Below, in pieces: positions 33,701-42,074 of a DNA stretch of 64,000 bases. A program made the position numbers and the translations under genes. This stretch comes from Heliopora coerulea (taxonomy: Eukaryota; Cnidaria; Anthozoa; Scleralcyonacea; Helioporidae), in contig JASJOG010000272.1 of assembly GCA_030142905.1 (NCBI GenBank), positions 310,373-374,372 of the forward strand, in the 5' to 3' direction. The notes beneath the pieces were generated by a model. It saw only the letters and a list, made by a program, of their open reading frames with translations. It did not search any database and was not told the origin of the DNA. Positions within the stretch are counted from its first letter, which is position 1. Every line of letters begins with the position of its first letter.

Positions 33701-36700
33701 TGAGCCGAATGCAATGGATCCAATGCTTGTTGGTTTGGATTTCAATGTTGTACATTTTGTAAGTTTAATGTCATTGGACTACAGGCCAGAAAGTAAAAGA
33801 TTACTGTAACAAGTACAATTGTAAAGGGAAGGAGACTAATATAGAAAAGGAATGGAGATCACAAAGGGAGGGTTTACTTTATAATTAGTAGGGTAAATAT
33901 TATATAATTAGTAGGTATGCATATAAGACAGATATGGAAGAGGGGTGGCCATGGGGGAATTACTGAGGAGTTATCAGAGGAAGACGGTCAGCAGAAATAG
34001 GAGAGTGGAGGGAGGAAAAACAGAGTGGGAATAAGGAGGAGGGGGTTTGAACAGGGGGAGCAAGTGATGCAAGGCATAAAAAAAGTCAACGGACAGATAG
34101 GAAAATAGGGAAGGAGAAGAAATGTATTTTCTTTGAGGAAGACATATCCCATTCACAGATACATGGAATTGGGCTTGCATCAGCAATCAAGTACAAAAAA
34201 ATACCTATGTAAAAACTGTATATAAAAATTATTTTCTTCTTGTAAGCATTTCCCCATTTAAGTTAGTGGATTTATGAATGGGCAGCAACACATGTGGTCC
34301 AACCACTTCCTTTGGCTGTGTCCCAAAATTATTGGGATGCATGTATGCAGTGATATCACTGAAATATGCATGATTAGTAAATATTTATTAATTACATGTA
34401 GTTATTTAGTAATTAATAGAATTTGGAAATCTAATATATTTCTTTAAAGAATTTGTTAACTAAGATTTCTCATGTGGCAGATCCAGGAATTTGAGGAGGG
34501 GGAATGTAGTTCATTGTCATAAGCCTGAAGCCCTTCTAAGAAAGCTTGTGGACATTTCCATCTTTTTAGGATACAATCTCAAGAAACATTTTGCTGTCAT
34601 TGTACCAAATGCTGTTCCCATGAGTATAATTGATAGTGTTTGAGAGTCACCATAATAAAAATGTATAATATATATATAACCTCCAAAAGTCACTATAAAT
34701 ACAGATTAATTACTTTTAGGTTATTTAATTTCTAGTTACATGTACTACTATACTTAACCACTATAAGTGAGTTTTATGGCCTGAATGGGAAGGGGGTTGC
34801 AGACCTTGCATACCCATCCAGACCTGCCACAGTTTCTGTCAGTGACATCACAGGATAGATCACTGACCTGCAGAAGGTTTCAAACCCCACAATTATTAAT
34901 ACAACTTCAAAAGCTAAATCCAGTTTTTCAATCTTGATAATTAATAACCAAAAATCATCTGACTATCATATTTGGCTACAGAATGGAATTCCCTGGTCAA
35001 GATATTAGCAATACTAATGGTAGGTTTCAGTTTAATTCTCAATGGTATGCAGGTGCATTAGCTAAGTTACTGTGAGAAATGCACTGGCCTTCATGACAAG
35101 TGATATATTAAGGTATGACACTCAACTCAGGTATAATTATTAAATATATACTTATAGCAGTAAGTCTATGAAAATTCTTTCAAGAAAATGAGAAATGATT
35201 TAACTATGACTGGTAAAGTTTGGATATACATTTGGAATTAAGATACAAATTAATTACCTTTATGTCAGGAAGAGATGACATGAATTTAGCACTGGAAAAC
35301 TGCTAGCAAAAGGAAAAATACAACATCTGAGTATTGTATAGAGTTTTATTAAACCATTAAGGAAGAGGCAGCCCACTCTGTTGAACTAAATTGTTTGGTA
35401 TAAAGTCGACTAGAATTTTGAAGTGAACTCTTGTTCTTTAACTGGTTGACCAAGTTGACAGTTTACCCATAAAGGAGCAGCCATCTCACTCTGCTGAATA
35501 AAATCATTTGGTGTCAGCCAGAATAAATTTCTAATGTCAACATTAACTGTTAGTGGGTTATTAAACCTAACATGTATGGTATACTGGTCTGGAGTGTGCA
35601 TATCACAGTTACCTCACTGATGTTATGTTGTAATGTTGTGTTATTAATGATATAAGATGCCACGTGCTTTGTGGAGATGGTGTGAGATGTTTGTGGACAG
35701 TATTTTTATGAACAGCAAGAATGGTATCACAAGTTTTTGAAGAAATAAATTGCTATATGCCAATGTTTCTTGAGTCTTTACCACATCAATCAAATGTTAG
35801 AATAAAGCTCAGAAGAATTACTGAGCTTCAGCTATGAGATATAATATGAAACAAATTAAGGCAATCTCTTCCAAGTGATACTCTCGAAATGAGTAAATAT
35901 ACTGTACATAAAAGTTGTGGCCCAAACAATCGCATAATATAATTTTATAAATATAAGGATTGCTGATGTAATTAAGTCTTTTTCTTTTCATGTTGGGGCG
36001 GTTTTCAAAAAAAAAAAAAAAGCAATCAAAGCAAAAACCGACTAGAAAAGGTCCTATTATTTGTTATCGTTTTGGAAAACCAAATGCATAAGATCAGAAC
36101 AGCCGAAACTTACATTACAGATGAGAAATTCGAAGGATGAAAATCAAGGCCCAGCAAAAATTCTAAAAACAGGCATATTGGGTCAAAAGGTTTATTTAGA
36201 TCTAACCGTACCGATTTAGGTGGTACTGTACCGATTTGAGTGCTAACGTACCTCCGTACCGACAATGCATGAAATAGTACCGCTTTAAATATTTTCTACG
36301 ATTTACATGCCGGTTTGACAAATTTAAAAAAAAGACAGAAACAAAAAGGATTTTCGGTTAAGTTTATGACAATTTCCAAGCAAAAATCCCTCGGCAATGA
36401 CTGAAAATAGGCCATCACCATGACTGAGGCATGCATGTTGATGTTAGGCGTTCATCATGAACGCCTAACATCAACATGCATGCCTCAGCATGACATCTCC
36501 GTTAACAAAAGCTTACAAGAAGTAATTTACACTCCACTGACACATACGGCGCACGAATGCCCCCATATATGATACGAAACATCATGCCCTTAGGCCTCCC
36601 TAGATGTTTCTCGCCCCTTCGGCGCTCGACCGTACCAGTTTCACATATACATATGTTGGCATGTATGCTAACGTTTCGTTGCTTAAAACGCAACATCATC

Positions 36701-37392
36701 AGAGAATGAAACATGATACGATAAACGTTAGATCTAAATAAACCTTTTGACCCAATATGCCTGTTTTTCGAATTTTTTGCTGGGCCTTGATTTTCATCCT
36801 TGGAATACGTTTTCCGCCCGGTTCTTCAATTACATCGATTCTAAAGATGAGAAATTAGTTTATCCAAATGAGAAACTAGTTCATCATTTGAAAACCAGTC
36901 GAATTTGGTCGTTATTGCCCAGAAATATGATAGCGGCTGCTACTTCTCAGAGGCCTAGATCAAACCGAGTAATATCTAATTCATCAAACCCCACAGCGAT
37001 TGTCTTCACACTTTATTTGGCATTGTGTTGCCGCACGAAGTCTTAACCAAAAAGTCAAAAATATTCGATATTGTACCCGATCTCATTAGGCTGGATGGGT
37101 GTAAGACCCCCAAACAAACAGAATGTCATCCATCCAAAACTGAACTCTTTGGTTAAATTATTGATCTTTCTCTATTATTTCACATCAATTACACATACGT
37201 TTGTAAATACTAGTTCGCAGGATGTCTGACCCACGACGAACCATAAATTTCGCAACACGTTTGCTGTTTTAAACAATAATGGAAAACAAAATCAAGAAGC
37301 TGAACGCTTACCCAGTTTCCTTTTACAAATTGTTCCATCATTGACAATCTAAAAGACGAATTGACAACGGAACGATAATATGGGAAAGCCAT
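21719..37392 (-). CDS. BCAT: Branched-chain aminotransferase, 12 exons
   Basis: PLP-dependent (fold type IV) enzyme transferring the amino group between Leu/Ile/Val and 2-oxoglutarate. Exons, 5' to 3': 37392-37312, 33778-33575, 30617-30507, 29791-29672, 29448-29285, 28576-28489, 26662-26608, 25003-24918, 23873-23805, 23596-23525, 22515-22441, 21763-21719. All have GT/AG sites and matching phases, giving 389 residues, near the human mitochondrial enzyme. Visible motifs: [32 protein letters not shown], the PLP lysine K224 in DNKAGSNYAP, EVGTMN (E259), [14 protein letters not shown], and the redox CVIC (C337/C340). The first 27 residues are basic and lack acidic residues before E20, so mitochondrial targeting is likely. 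An in-frame TAA precedes the ATG. A CCAAT box (37,466-37,470, minus strand) lies 75 bp upstream. Confidence 0.93.
22220..22290 (+). repeat. Fragment of Penelope-type arm in BCAT last intron
   Basis: TTTTGCAATAAAGTCGAAAT followed by ATCATAATTAC and CAAATCTTGAGT match the arms of the fold-backs at 27.1 and 41.0-41.8 kb. Only one arm is present and the stem is no longer matched. Confidence 0.35.
23951..24376. mobile_element. hAT-type MITE in BCAT intron
   Basis: The left end CAGTGAGGTAGCCAGA and right end TCTGGCTACGCCACTG are inverted repeats. They are flanked by a perfect 8-bp duplication CTTCAACC (23,943-23,950 and 24,377-24,384). The 8-bp duplication and CA-G-type ends fit the hAT superfamily. 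426 bp, no transposase. It sits in the intron between the 25003-24918 and 23873-23805 exons of BCAT. Confidence 0.8.
24625..24737. repeat. Fold-back with hammerhead-like centre
   Basis: Arms ATACACAACAATGGTGACTC and GAGTCACCATTGTTGTGTAT are exact reverse complements. Between them, on the plus strand (24,656-24,687), is TTGATGA with stem GACTA / TAGTC, then GAAACGTTG. A small Penelope-type terminal relic in a BCAT intron. Confidence 0.5.
25535..25735 (+). repeat. Second tRNA-headed SINE family
   Basis: A tRNA-like head at about 25,617-25,690 reads CCTTCGTAGCTCAGTAGCCA, then box B GGTTTGACTCC, and closes with GCCGAAGG, which pairs with the 5' CCTTCG. It differs in sequence from the GAGTCTC family. 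It is preceded by GGCTACGCCACG, probably a broken hAT-type end. Confidence 0.5.
26405..26440 (+). repeat. AAT microsatellite
   Basis: Short (AATAAT)n tract in a BCAT intron; simple sequence. Confidence 0.6.
27053..27237. repeat. Penelope-type fold-back in BCAT intron
   Basis: The arms contain CAAAACAAGACGAGTATATG and its reverse complement, and both carry the GACTTT / AAAGTC stem with GAAATAT (plus strand 27,147-27,179, minus strand 27,113-27,142). The upstream flank ACCACGACCAGCCGACAACT is shared with the element at 41.0 kb, so both belong to one family. Confidence 0.55.
27710..27780 (+). repeat. ATTC/GTTC tetranucleotide microsatellite
   Basis: Repeats of TTCATTCA and TTCGTTCG. The apparent open frame here (His/Ser/Phe-rich) is produced by the repeat. 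Confidence 0.7.
28055..28228. repeat. Fold-back MITE with 75-bp arms
   Basis: Left arm about 28,055-28,130 and right arm about 28,155-28,228 are reverse complements (for example AATATCAAGAATTATCC and GGATAATTCTTGATAT), around a small loop CTCAGCCTTCGGCTTCGG that also pairs. Lies in a BCAT intron. Confidence 0.6.
28736..28815 (-). repeat. GTCTGGCGTCAGCCAGAGTAAA short dispersed repeat
   Basis: Minus-strand copy of the family defined by TTTACTCTGGCTGACGCCAG, then ACAATTTCACTCGTCAAAGG. Other copies are near 672, 29,944, 30,055, 43,228, 46,840, 51,780, 57,012, 59,850 and 59,960. Confidence 0.55.
28855..29246. repeat. 79-bp minisatellite, about five units
   Basis: Units start at about 28,855, 28,934, 29,013, 29,093 and 29,168. 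Each contains AATGGTAAGACTTTCGGATC, ACTGAAGGTCTTAAAATA and GTAGAAAGTGCTG. Spacing is 79, 79, 80 and 75 bp, and the copies have diverged. It lies in the BCAT intron between the 29448-29285 and 28576-28489 exons. Confidence 0.75.
29935..30110 (-). repeat. Two copies of the CTCTGGCTAA short repeat
   Basis: TCGTCTGGCATTAACCAGAG (about 29,969) and GTCGTCTGGAGTTAGCCATA (about 30,079), each preceded by a CTCCTTCACAAGTAAA-type block. Same family as 28,736-28,815. Confidence 0.5.
30948..31055 (+). repeat. tRNA-headed SINE copy
   Basis: Leader GCTCACCATCTGAGTCTCGG, box A CAGCTCAATGG, box B GGTTCGATACT, then a shortened tail hairpin. Degenerate in the 3' half of the head. Confidence 0.6.
31190..31440 (+). 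repeat. SINE copy followed by a different tRNA-like head
   Basis: At 31,222-31,305 a GAGTCTTGGTAGCTCAGTGG head with box B GGTTTGATCCC (leader ATGTCGAACTTGCACCTTA). At about 31,365-31,435 a second, unrelated tRNA-like sequence: GCTCGTTTGCTAGAGTAGCT, box B GAGTTCGAATC and a pairing end. Two tRNA-like heads within 220 bp of a BCAT intron. Confidence 0.5.
31869..32441. mobile_element. Probable hAT-like element, GTGGCGGACCCAGG ends
   Basis: The left end CAGTGGCGGACCCAGGA matches imperfectly the reverse complement of the right end CCTGAGTCCACCACTC. A clear 8-bp duplication was not found, so the boundaries are uncertain. No transposase. Confidence 0.35.
32455..32955 (+). mobile_element. 500-bp non-autonomous element, copy 1
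   Basis: Begins TTATTAACCAAGTGTGAGGT and ends GACCGGATAGCGAGCTCAGC then CATATAATAG. Both ends contain repeated GTCTGTAC and GTACAGACC motifs facing each other. Further copies: minus strand 58,503-59,005, minus strand 63,862 to the window end, and a fragment at 54,835-54,960. Lies in a BCAT intron. Confidence 0.65.
36424..36488. repeat. Perfect 65-bp palindrome
   Basis: A 32-bp left arm starting CTGAGGCATGCATGTTGATG and an exact 32-bp reverse complement, separated by a single base (36,456). It would extrude as a cruciform or fold as an RNA hairpin. It lies inside the Penelope-type element. Confidence 0.8.
36668..36702 (-). ncRNA. Hammerhead-like core
   Basis: Minus strand: CTGATGAT, stem GTTGC / GCAAC (fully paired), 7-base loop, GAAACGTTAG. 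Compare the GTCGC / GCGAC stem at 17.7 kb: the middle pair has changed on both sides. Confidence 0.45.
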
Positions 37393-37919
37393 GATCTCCA
37401 AATGTTTTGCTGACGCAACGCCTTCGGTGGATTACGTTCTTTGACGGTTGACCGCCCTCAATCGTAATTGGCTGATGTAGGTGGGAGGGGTGGTGGGATG
37501 TTTGGTGGGATGAGACGTTTGTGGAAATTACCATAACCGAGGAGCAGGAGCCTAGTTTTGTTGAGGCTGTTTAACAATAGCTGTAGCAAATAGCTTTCAG
37601 TAAAAATTTTTAAAAAAAAGTTCACAAAAAGAGGATTAAAACGATACGTATGTTTGGGTGCAAAGCTGCCGGATTATCGTGAATGATATCCCAATGTTAC
37701 ACCCAGGATGTATAATTATATGCAGCATACAGGATTTAGTATAATATGGGCTGTTCTTCATCGTTCGGTGTTTAAAAAGCTGTGACAGAGACGAGAAACA
37801 AGGTTTTAACCATGTGAAAATCGTCCTTATCATTATAATGAACTCTAAATGTACTTTTTTTGTCGTCTTAAACGCTTTAAAGTGGATTAACTTTGTTGGT
37901 TAAAAAGTGGAAATCAAAG

Positions 37920-37995
37920 CTTTTTTTTCGGGTTCGATTCCCGTCAGGGACTCAGAAAGTTTTTCTGAGAGAACAGCTTGAGAGCGTGCGTATTA
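37920..37995 (+). repeat. Partial SINE copy (3' half of head)
   Basis: GGGTTCGATTCCCGTCAGGG, then ACTCAGAAAGTTTTTCTGAG and AGAACAGCTTGAGAGCGTGC. Identical over most of its length to the 3' half of the full copy 240 bp downstream, suggesting a local duplication. Confidence 0.65.
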
Positions 37996-38094
37996 AAAAC
38001 ATAATTACCAAGCTGCCACAAACACATCATTGATTAACATAAAAATAGACGACATATCGAGACTAGCAGACTGGCAGTACATATGTCTACCATC

Positions 38095-38262
38095 TATACA
38101 AACCAGTACACAAATTTAACCTTCGCTCATCATCTGAGTCTTTGTAGCTCAATGGTTAGGGCGTCTCACCGGCGATGACAAGGTTACGGGTTCGATTCCC
38201 GTCAGGGACTCAGAAAGTTTTTCTGAGAGAACAGCTTGAGAACGTGCATATTAAAAACTTAA
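38095..38262 (+). repeat. tRNA-headed SINE copy with good A and B boxes
   Basis: Head GAGTCTTTGTAGCTCAATGG, box B GGTTCGATTCC (consensus match), closing GGGACTC pairs with the 5' GAGTCTT. Followed by the CAGAAAGTTTTTCTGAG hairpin and an AGCTTGAGAACGTGC tail. It has the best preserved box B in the window. The anticodon stem is imperfect, so it is probably not a functional tRNA gene. Confidence 0.65.
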
Positions 38263-38397
38263 CTGTTCTGTTGCTTAAATGGAATAGTTGTCTAAAATGA
38301 AATAATTTTTACCACCCGAGAGCTCAGAAGACCCAGCCCAGTCTCACACCTTGAAATTTTTAAAACGGTTTACGTAGGGTTACGGTCTCCGGAGGGT

Positions 38398-38447
38398 GAT
38401 TTAATCCTAATCCTGACCCTAAGCTAAACCCTAATCCTAACTCTCGG
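38398..38447 (+). repeat. Degenerate telomere-like CCCTAA repeats
   Basis: Units such as CTAATCCTGACCCTAAGCTA and AACCCTAATCC. Preceded by GGAGGGTGATTTAA, which also appears near 1573 (GGGGGTGATTTAA) and, reversed, at 61,197, so the block is part of an interspersed element. Confidence 0.5.
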
Positions 38448-38449
38448 CC

Positions 38450-39780
38450 CTGCAAATCTGTGCCGGCTCTCTGAAAAACTGTGCCACAAAGGTCACTGCT
38501 GAAAATAGGTCAGGGACCGCGGAAGATGGAGGGCTGGGGGGCTTTAGCCGCCACTTTTTTGGAAAGAAATTAAATATTCTTAAACCGTCGTATTGAAAGA
38601 AGTTGAAAAGTAGAAACAGGTGAAACCTTTCGCCAAACCTCACCCAGTTCACTTGACACTAACCTGAGTCTGAGAAATAAAGTTCTATTCGTTAAAAATC
38701 GAATTAAATGTTGTGTCTTTAATATATTCGATATTTAAGTGCCCAGCTGATCGTATATGAGTTGTCCCTGTTAATATAGCCAGTGATTTGTGATTTCTCA
38801 GTAATCATTAAAATAAGAAGTGTTCACGACCGTCTCGGAATAGTTTGATTTAATTTTTTCAGGGGGTCATGCTATCGCTCCCTGTCAGTCACCCCCCCAA
38901 CTCAAAATATTGTTCCGCAGCCCCTGAGACGCCAGCTTGAGGGAGTGCATAAAGCTGTTACTTAAGATTGAATTCAACCCGAGAGTACAGTCGTTTTAGG
39001 AGGACTGGTACATTTCAGGAGTCATAAAACATTCACAAGTATCAAGGACGATGGTCCATAAACCGTGGTTTCTTTAAATGCCCAAGTTTTAATAGACGTT
39101 GTTGTTGCTATTTTCCCTTACGTAAACGGTCTTTGCCATCTTAAGTTTTCAGGTTCCCCAAGTGTACCCTGAAGACCCTAACTGAATCAAGGTATGTTTT
39201 TAAAATTCCCAATTTTGGCGAGATTCAAGTGTTGGAATCCCTGGTGAATCCGAGTTTTCTATTTATTTATCTTATTTTCTTTGCACTCAAAGTGATTCTT
39301 TTAAGCTGCAGTGTTTGATTTTCTTCGAGCTTTCGTATAGTCAAAATGTTAAAATTAGAGTTATAAACTAAAGCGACAGGTGGTCACGTTGGTGTGTAAG
39401 CGTGGCGGGAAACCCTCAACTGGGACGGTTAGGTTAGAGTTTCGGCTTGGATTAGGTAACCCAGATAATCCGTCGTTGAATCTAAAGTCAGGGCAAGAAA
39501 GCAGGTGAAATATTTTCGGTTGTTTCTTGTTTATGTGACTTGATGAAGTCAGGGTGCGGAGGGTACACTTGGGGAACCCAAAAACATTGGGATGGCAAAG
39601 ACCGTTTGGGAATGCAAAGACCGTTTACGAAAGAGACGACTGCGTTCGTCGTTCAAGTTGATGTCGTTGATCTTAAGGTCCCTAATATGATCACAAGTGT
39701 TTTTTTTCACTTCTTTTATATCTTTTTTATTTTTTCTTATTTTTATTTATTTTACTTATTCTATTTTTAACCAATAAAAA
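38450..39780. other. Intergenic between BCAT and KIF18A
   Basis: No exon supported. Contains GC-richer repeat-like stretches (38,440-38,680 and 38,860-38,940) of unknown family and a T-rich run at 39,700-39,765. Confidence 0.35.
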
Positions 39781-39783
39781 ATT

Positions 39784-40986
39784 GCGTGACTGTCTCTGTG
39801 CTGTGATAGAAACATGTGTTTCCAAGGGCAAAACCACGCTTAACGCCGTAGAGAATTTTCGCAAAATATTTAAAATACATTCTGAAACAATTGGATTATG
39901 TGATTAGACATTACATAATTGAATATGACCTAATACAAATTACAAAGGGATATTTTAGGATACCTGAAGAGTGAGTCTCTACGAGTAGAATCGCCGTGCT
40001 ACGTGCTCGTGTTAAATCCACCGAAAGAAAAAGAAAGGACTTAGACCTCCTGTTGGCAAATGTCTTAAAGTTACTCTGCGTCATAATTATTTCTCAACAC
40101 CTATCGTATTAAATCAATTGTGTCAATTAGAGAATAATCAAGTTAAATAACTAAACATATAGAAAGAAGTAATAAAATATAGTTTGTATCACATATGTGT
40201 GTAATGTTCGAGCTGTCCGAACCAACATGAATGACGTCATTTCGCCTGGAAAAATGCCTAGTGAAAACACGAGAGTTGTGGCGAAGTGTTTTCTGGTATT
40301 TTTGAGGTTGAAATGGCGTCATTCATGGTTTTTTATCGCAGTTCATGGACAAAAAAGCTATTTTCTATTTGTTTTATAAAAGAACCAAGGTTTTTCGAAC
40401 CATCGTTACGTCATTCATGTCTCTGTACTCTAATACAAAATGAAAATGACGTCAGAGTGTCTGTACTCTGAGAGAAAATGAGACTCGTCCAATCAGAGCG
40501 TGCATAGGACGCCTGTTATTTTATAATACATTATATGCTTTAGGTTATATACCGGTATAGATAAGATATTCACGTTTTGAGTGAAAACCTTTTGTCATGT
40601 TTCATTGCGATCAAAGGCTTTCGTTCGAAATATCAGTATCTCTTCTCATATTTTTCGAAGTAAGAATATCCAAGCCCAGCAAGGTACGAGGAGTATGGCC
40701 ATAAAAATGAAGATTTTAAACTATTTAATAAATCTACGAAAAGTATGAGATTATTAGAGTACAGAGACATGGACGAAGTCACGAAAACTCGAAAAAACCT
40801 TGGTTATTTTATACAATAAATAATAGTTTTCGTGTTTCAGAACTGTGATAAAAACACGAAGGACGCCATTTCAACCCCTAAAGTACCAGAAAATACTCGG
40901 CTACACCTCTTGTTTCCATTAAACATTTTTCCGGTTGTAATGGCGTCATTCATGTTTCTATCACAGCCCAGAGACTCTCTGGCAAT
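39784..40986. mobile_element. 1.2-kb element with ATCACAGC-type inverted ends
   Basis: The left end GTGCTGTGATAGAAACATG and right end CATGTTTCTATCACAGCCCA are inverted repeats, flanked by related GACTGTCTCTG / CAGAGACTCTC. Inside, ATGAATGACGTCATT-like blocks recur in inverted orientation (about 40,225 and 40,940). A third end-like copy is at 57,505-57,560. No transposase frame found. Confidence 0.55.
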
Positions 40987-41060
40987 TTCTACTAGTTAAC
41001 TATATTTGACCAAAAACCATGACCAGCCGACAACTTTATGAATTATAAAACATAAAAAAA

Positions 41061-41834
41061 TTCGAAAAGGAAAGTCATCTTGAAAACTCAAGATTCGAGT
41101 TATAAATCAAGAGACACAATTTAAACAGCGATATTTCGCAGGGGCGAAGATATAGGTGGTAAGGTGGACTTGAGAACCCTTTTTCTGTGGGAAAAAATGC
41201 TGTTAAGGATATGTTTTGTATGTAGAGGAATTAGCGTACGGCTTGTTTAACTACATATTTATTTGATTACAAACAACAACGAAAATGTATTCGACAACAC
41301 GAATCGACGAAGGTGAAGAACAGGAAGAAGGATGTGAACAGTCTAATAAACGTCCACCCAATAATGACGTAGTAGTTCTTATTTTTTGTCATGCAATCAG
41401 TTAATATTAACAAATGCAACATTGGGACTTTTATTGTTAGTGAATCTTGACATCTGGAGGCAAATTTGATGTAACATCAAGTTGGAAAAAGTGGCTGAAA
41501 AAACTGATAATTTATGAAGAAAACCAAATTGTAGTAAGGTAACCGTAGATATAACACGAAATGTTCTTGGCTGCAAGATTTGTTAAAAGTTACCTAGCGA
41601 ATGGCAGGTTCCCTGCGAAACCTCCTGTACGTTATTTACATTTTGTGCTGGGTTACATCCTAGTGCCATAAGCCCCCTTCCCCACTTTTTGGGAGCTGTT
41701 TCCGCCCTTGTTTCGACTTTTTTGACCAAAATCATCATGATGACTTTGAAATAAAGTTGAAATATCACTGTTTAAATTGTCTTTTGATTTATAACTCGAA
41801 TCTTGAGTTTTCAAGATGACTTTCCTTTTCGGAA
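41061..41834. mobile_element. Penelope-type element with 77-bp inverted arms
   Basis: Left arm 41,061-41,138 and right arm 41,758-41,834 are reverse complements (ACTCAAGATTCGAGTTATAA and partner), around a 620-bp interior. At 41,737-41,767 (plus) is ATGATGACTTT, loop, AAAGTTGAAATATC, the hammerhead-like unit with one G-U pair. Same family as 27,053-27,237. Ends 240 bp before the KIF18A start codon. Confidence 0.5.
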
Positions 41835-41903
41835 TTTGTTTTAACTACATTTCCCTAAACCTCTTCGCTGTCCACTTAGTGCCAGGATAGAATTGCTCAT
41901 CAG

Positions 41904-41974
41904 CCAATCAACGCACGATAAGTCAGTGAGTTTGACCAATCAGAAGCGAGGGAGAGCCAACAGTCAAATTTGAA
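41904..41974 (+). promoter_or_regulatory. Tandem CCAAT boxes plus CHR-like site of KIF18A
   Basis: CCAAT at 41,904-41,908 and 41,936-41,940 (32 bp apart), then TTTGAA, the CHR consensus, at 41,969-41,974 (33 bp further). The start codon is 101 bp downstream. Vertebrate G2/M genes use this arrangement for NF-Y plus DREAM/MMB control, and a mitotic kinesin is an expected target. Function here is inferred from spacing and sequence only. Confidence 0.5.
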
Positions 41975-42074
41975 AGTGGTATTTACTATCAAAGCACCGG
42001 CTGAGAGGTGGTCTGTCGCGAGTGGAAAGAAATATCTGCATTTCGAAGATATTATTTTATGTGTGTGATCAACT

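Larger units (their letters stand above)
36132..36802. mobile_element. Penelope-type element with inverted arms
   Basis: Left arm 36,132-36,207 and right arm 36,725-36,802 are near-identical reverse complements (AAAATCAAGGCCCAGCAAAA and partner). The right arm continues into GGAATACGTTTTCCGCCCGG. The interior holds a perfect palindrome (36,424-36,488) and a hammerhead-like core (36,668-36,702). In BCAT intron 1. Confidence 0.6.

Noticed and set aside
38129..38215. Possible genuine tRNA gene with good A and B boxes
   Set aside because: The anticodon stem is imperfect, position 33 is not T, and the head is followed by the same hairpin tail as many other copies, so it is treated as a SINE head.
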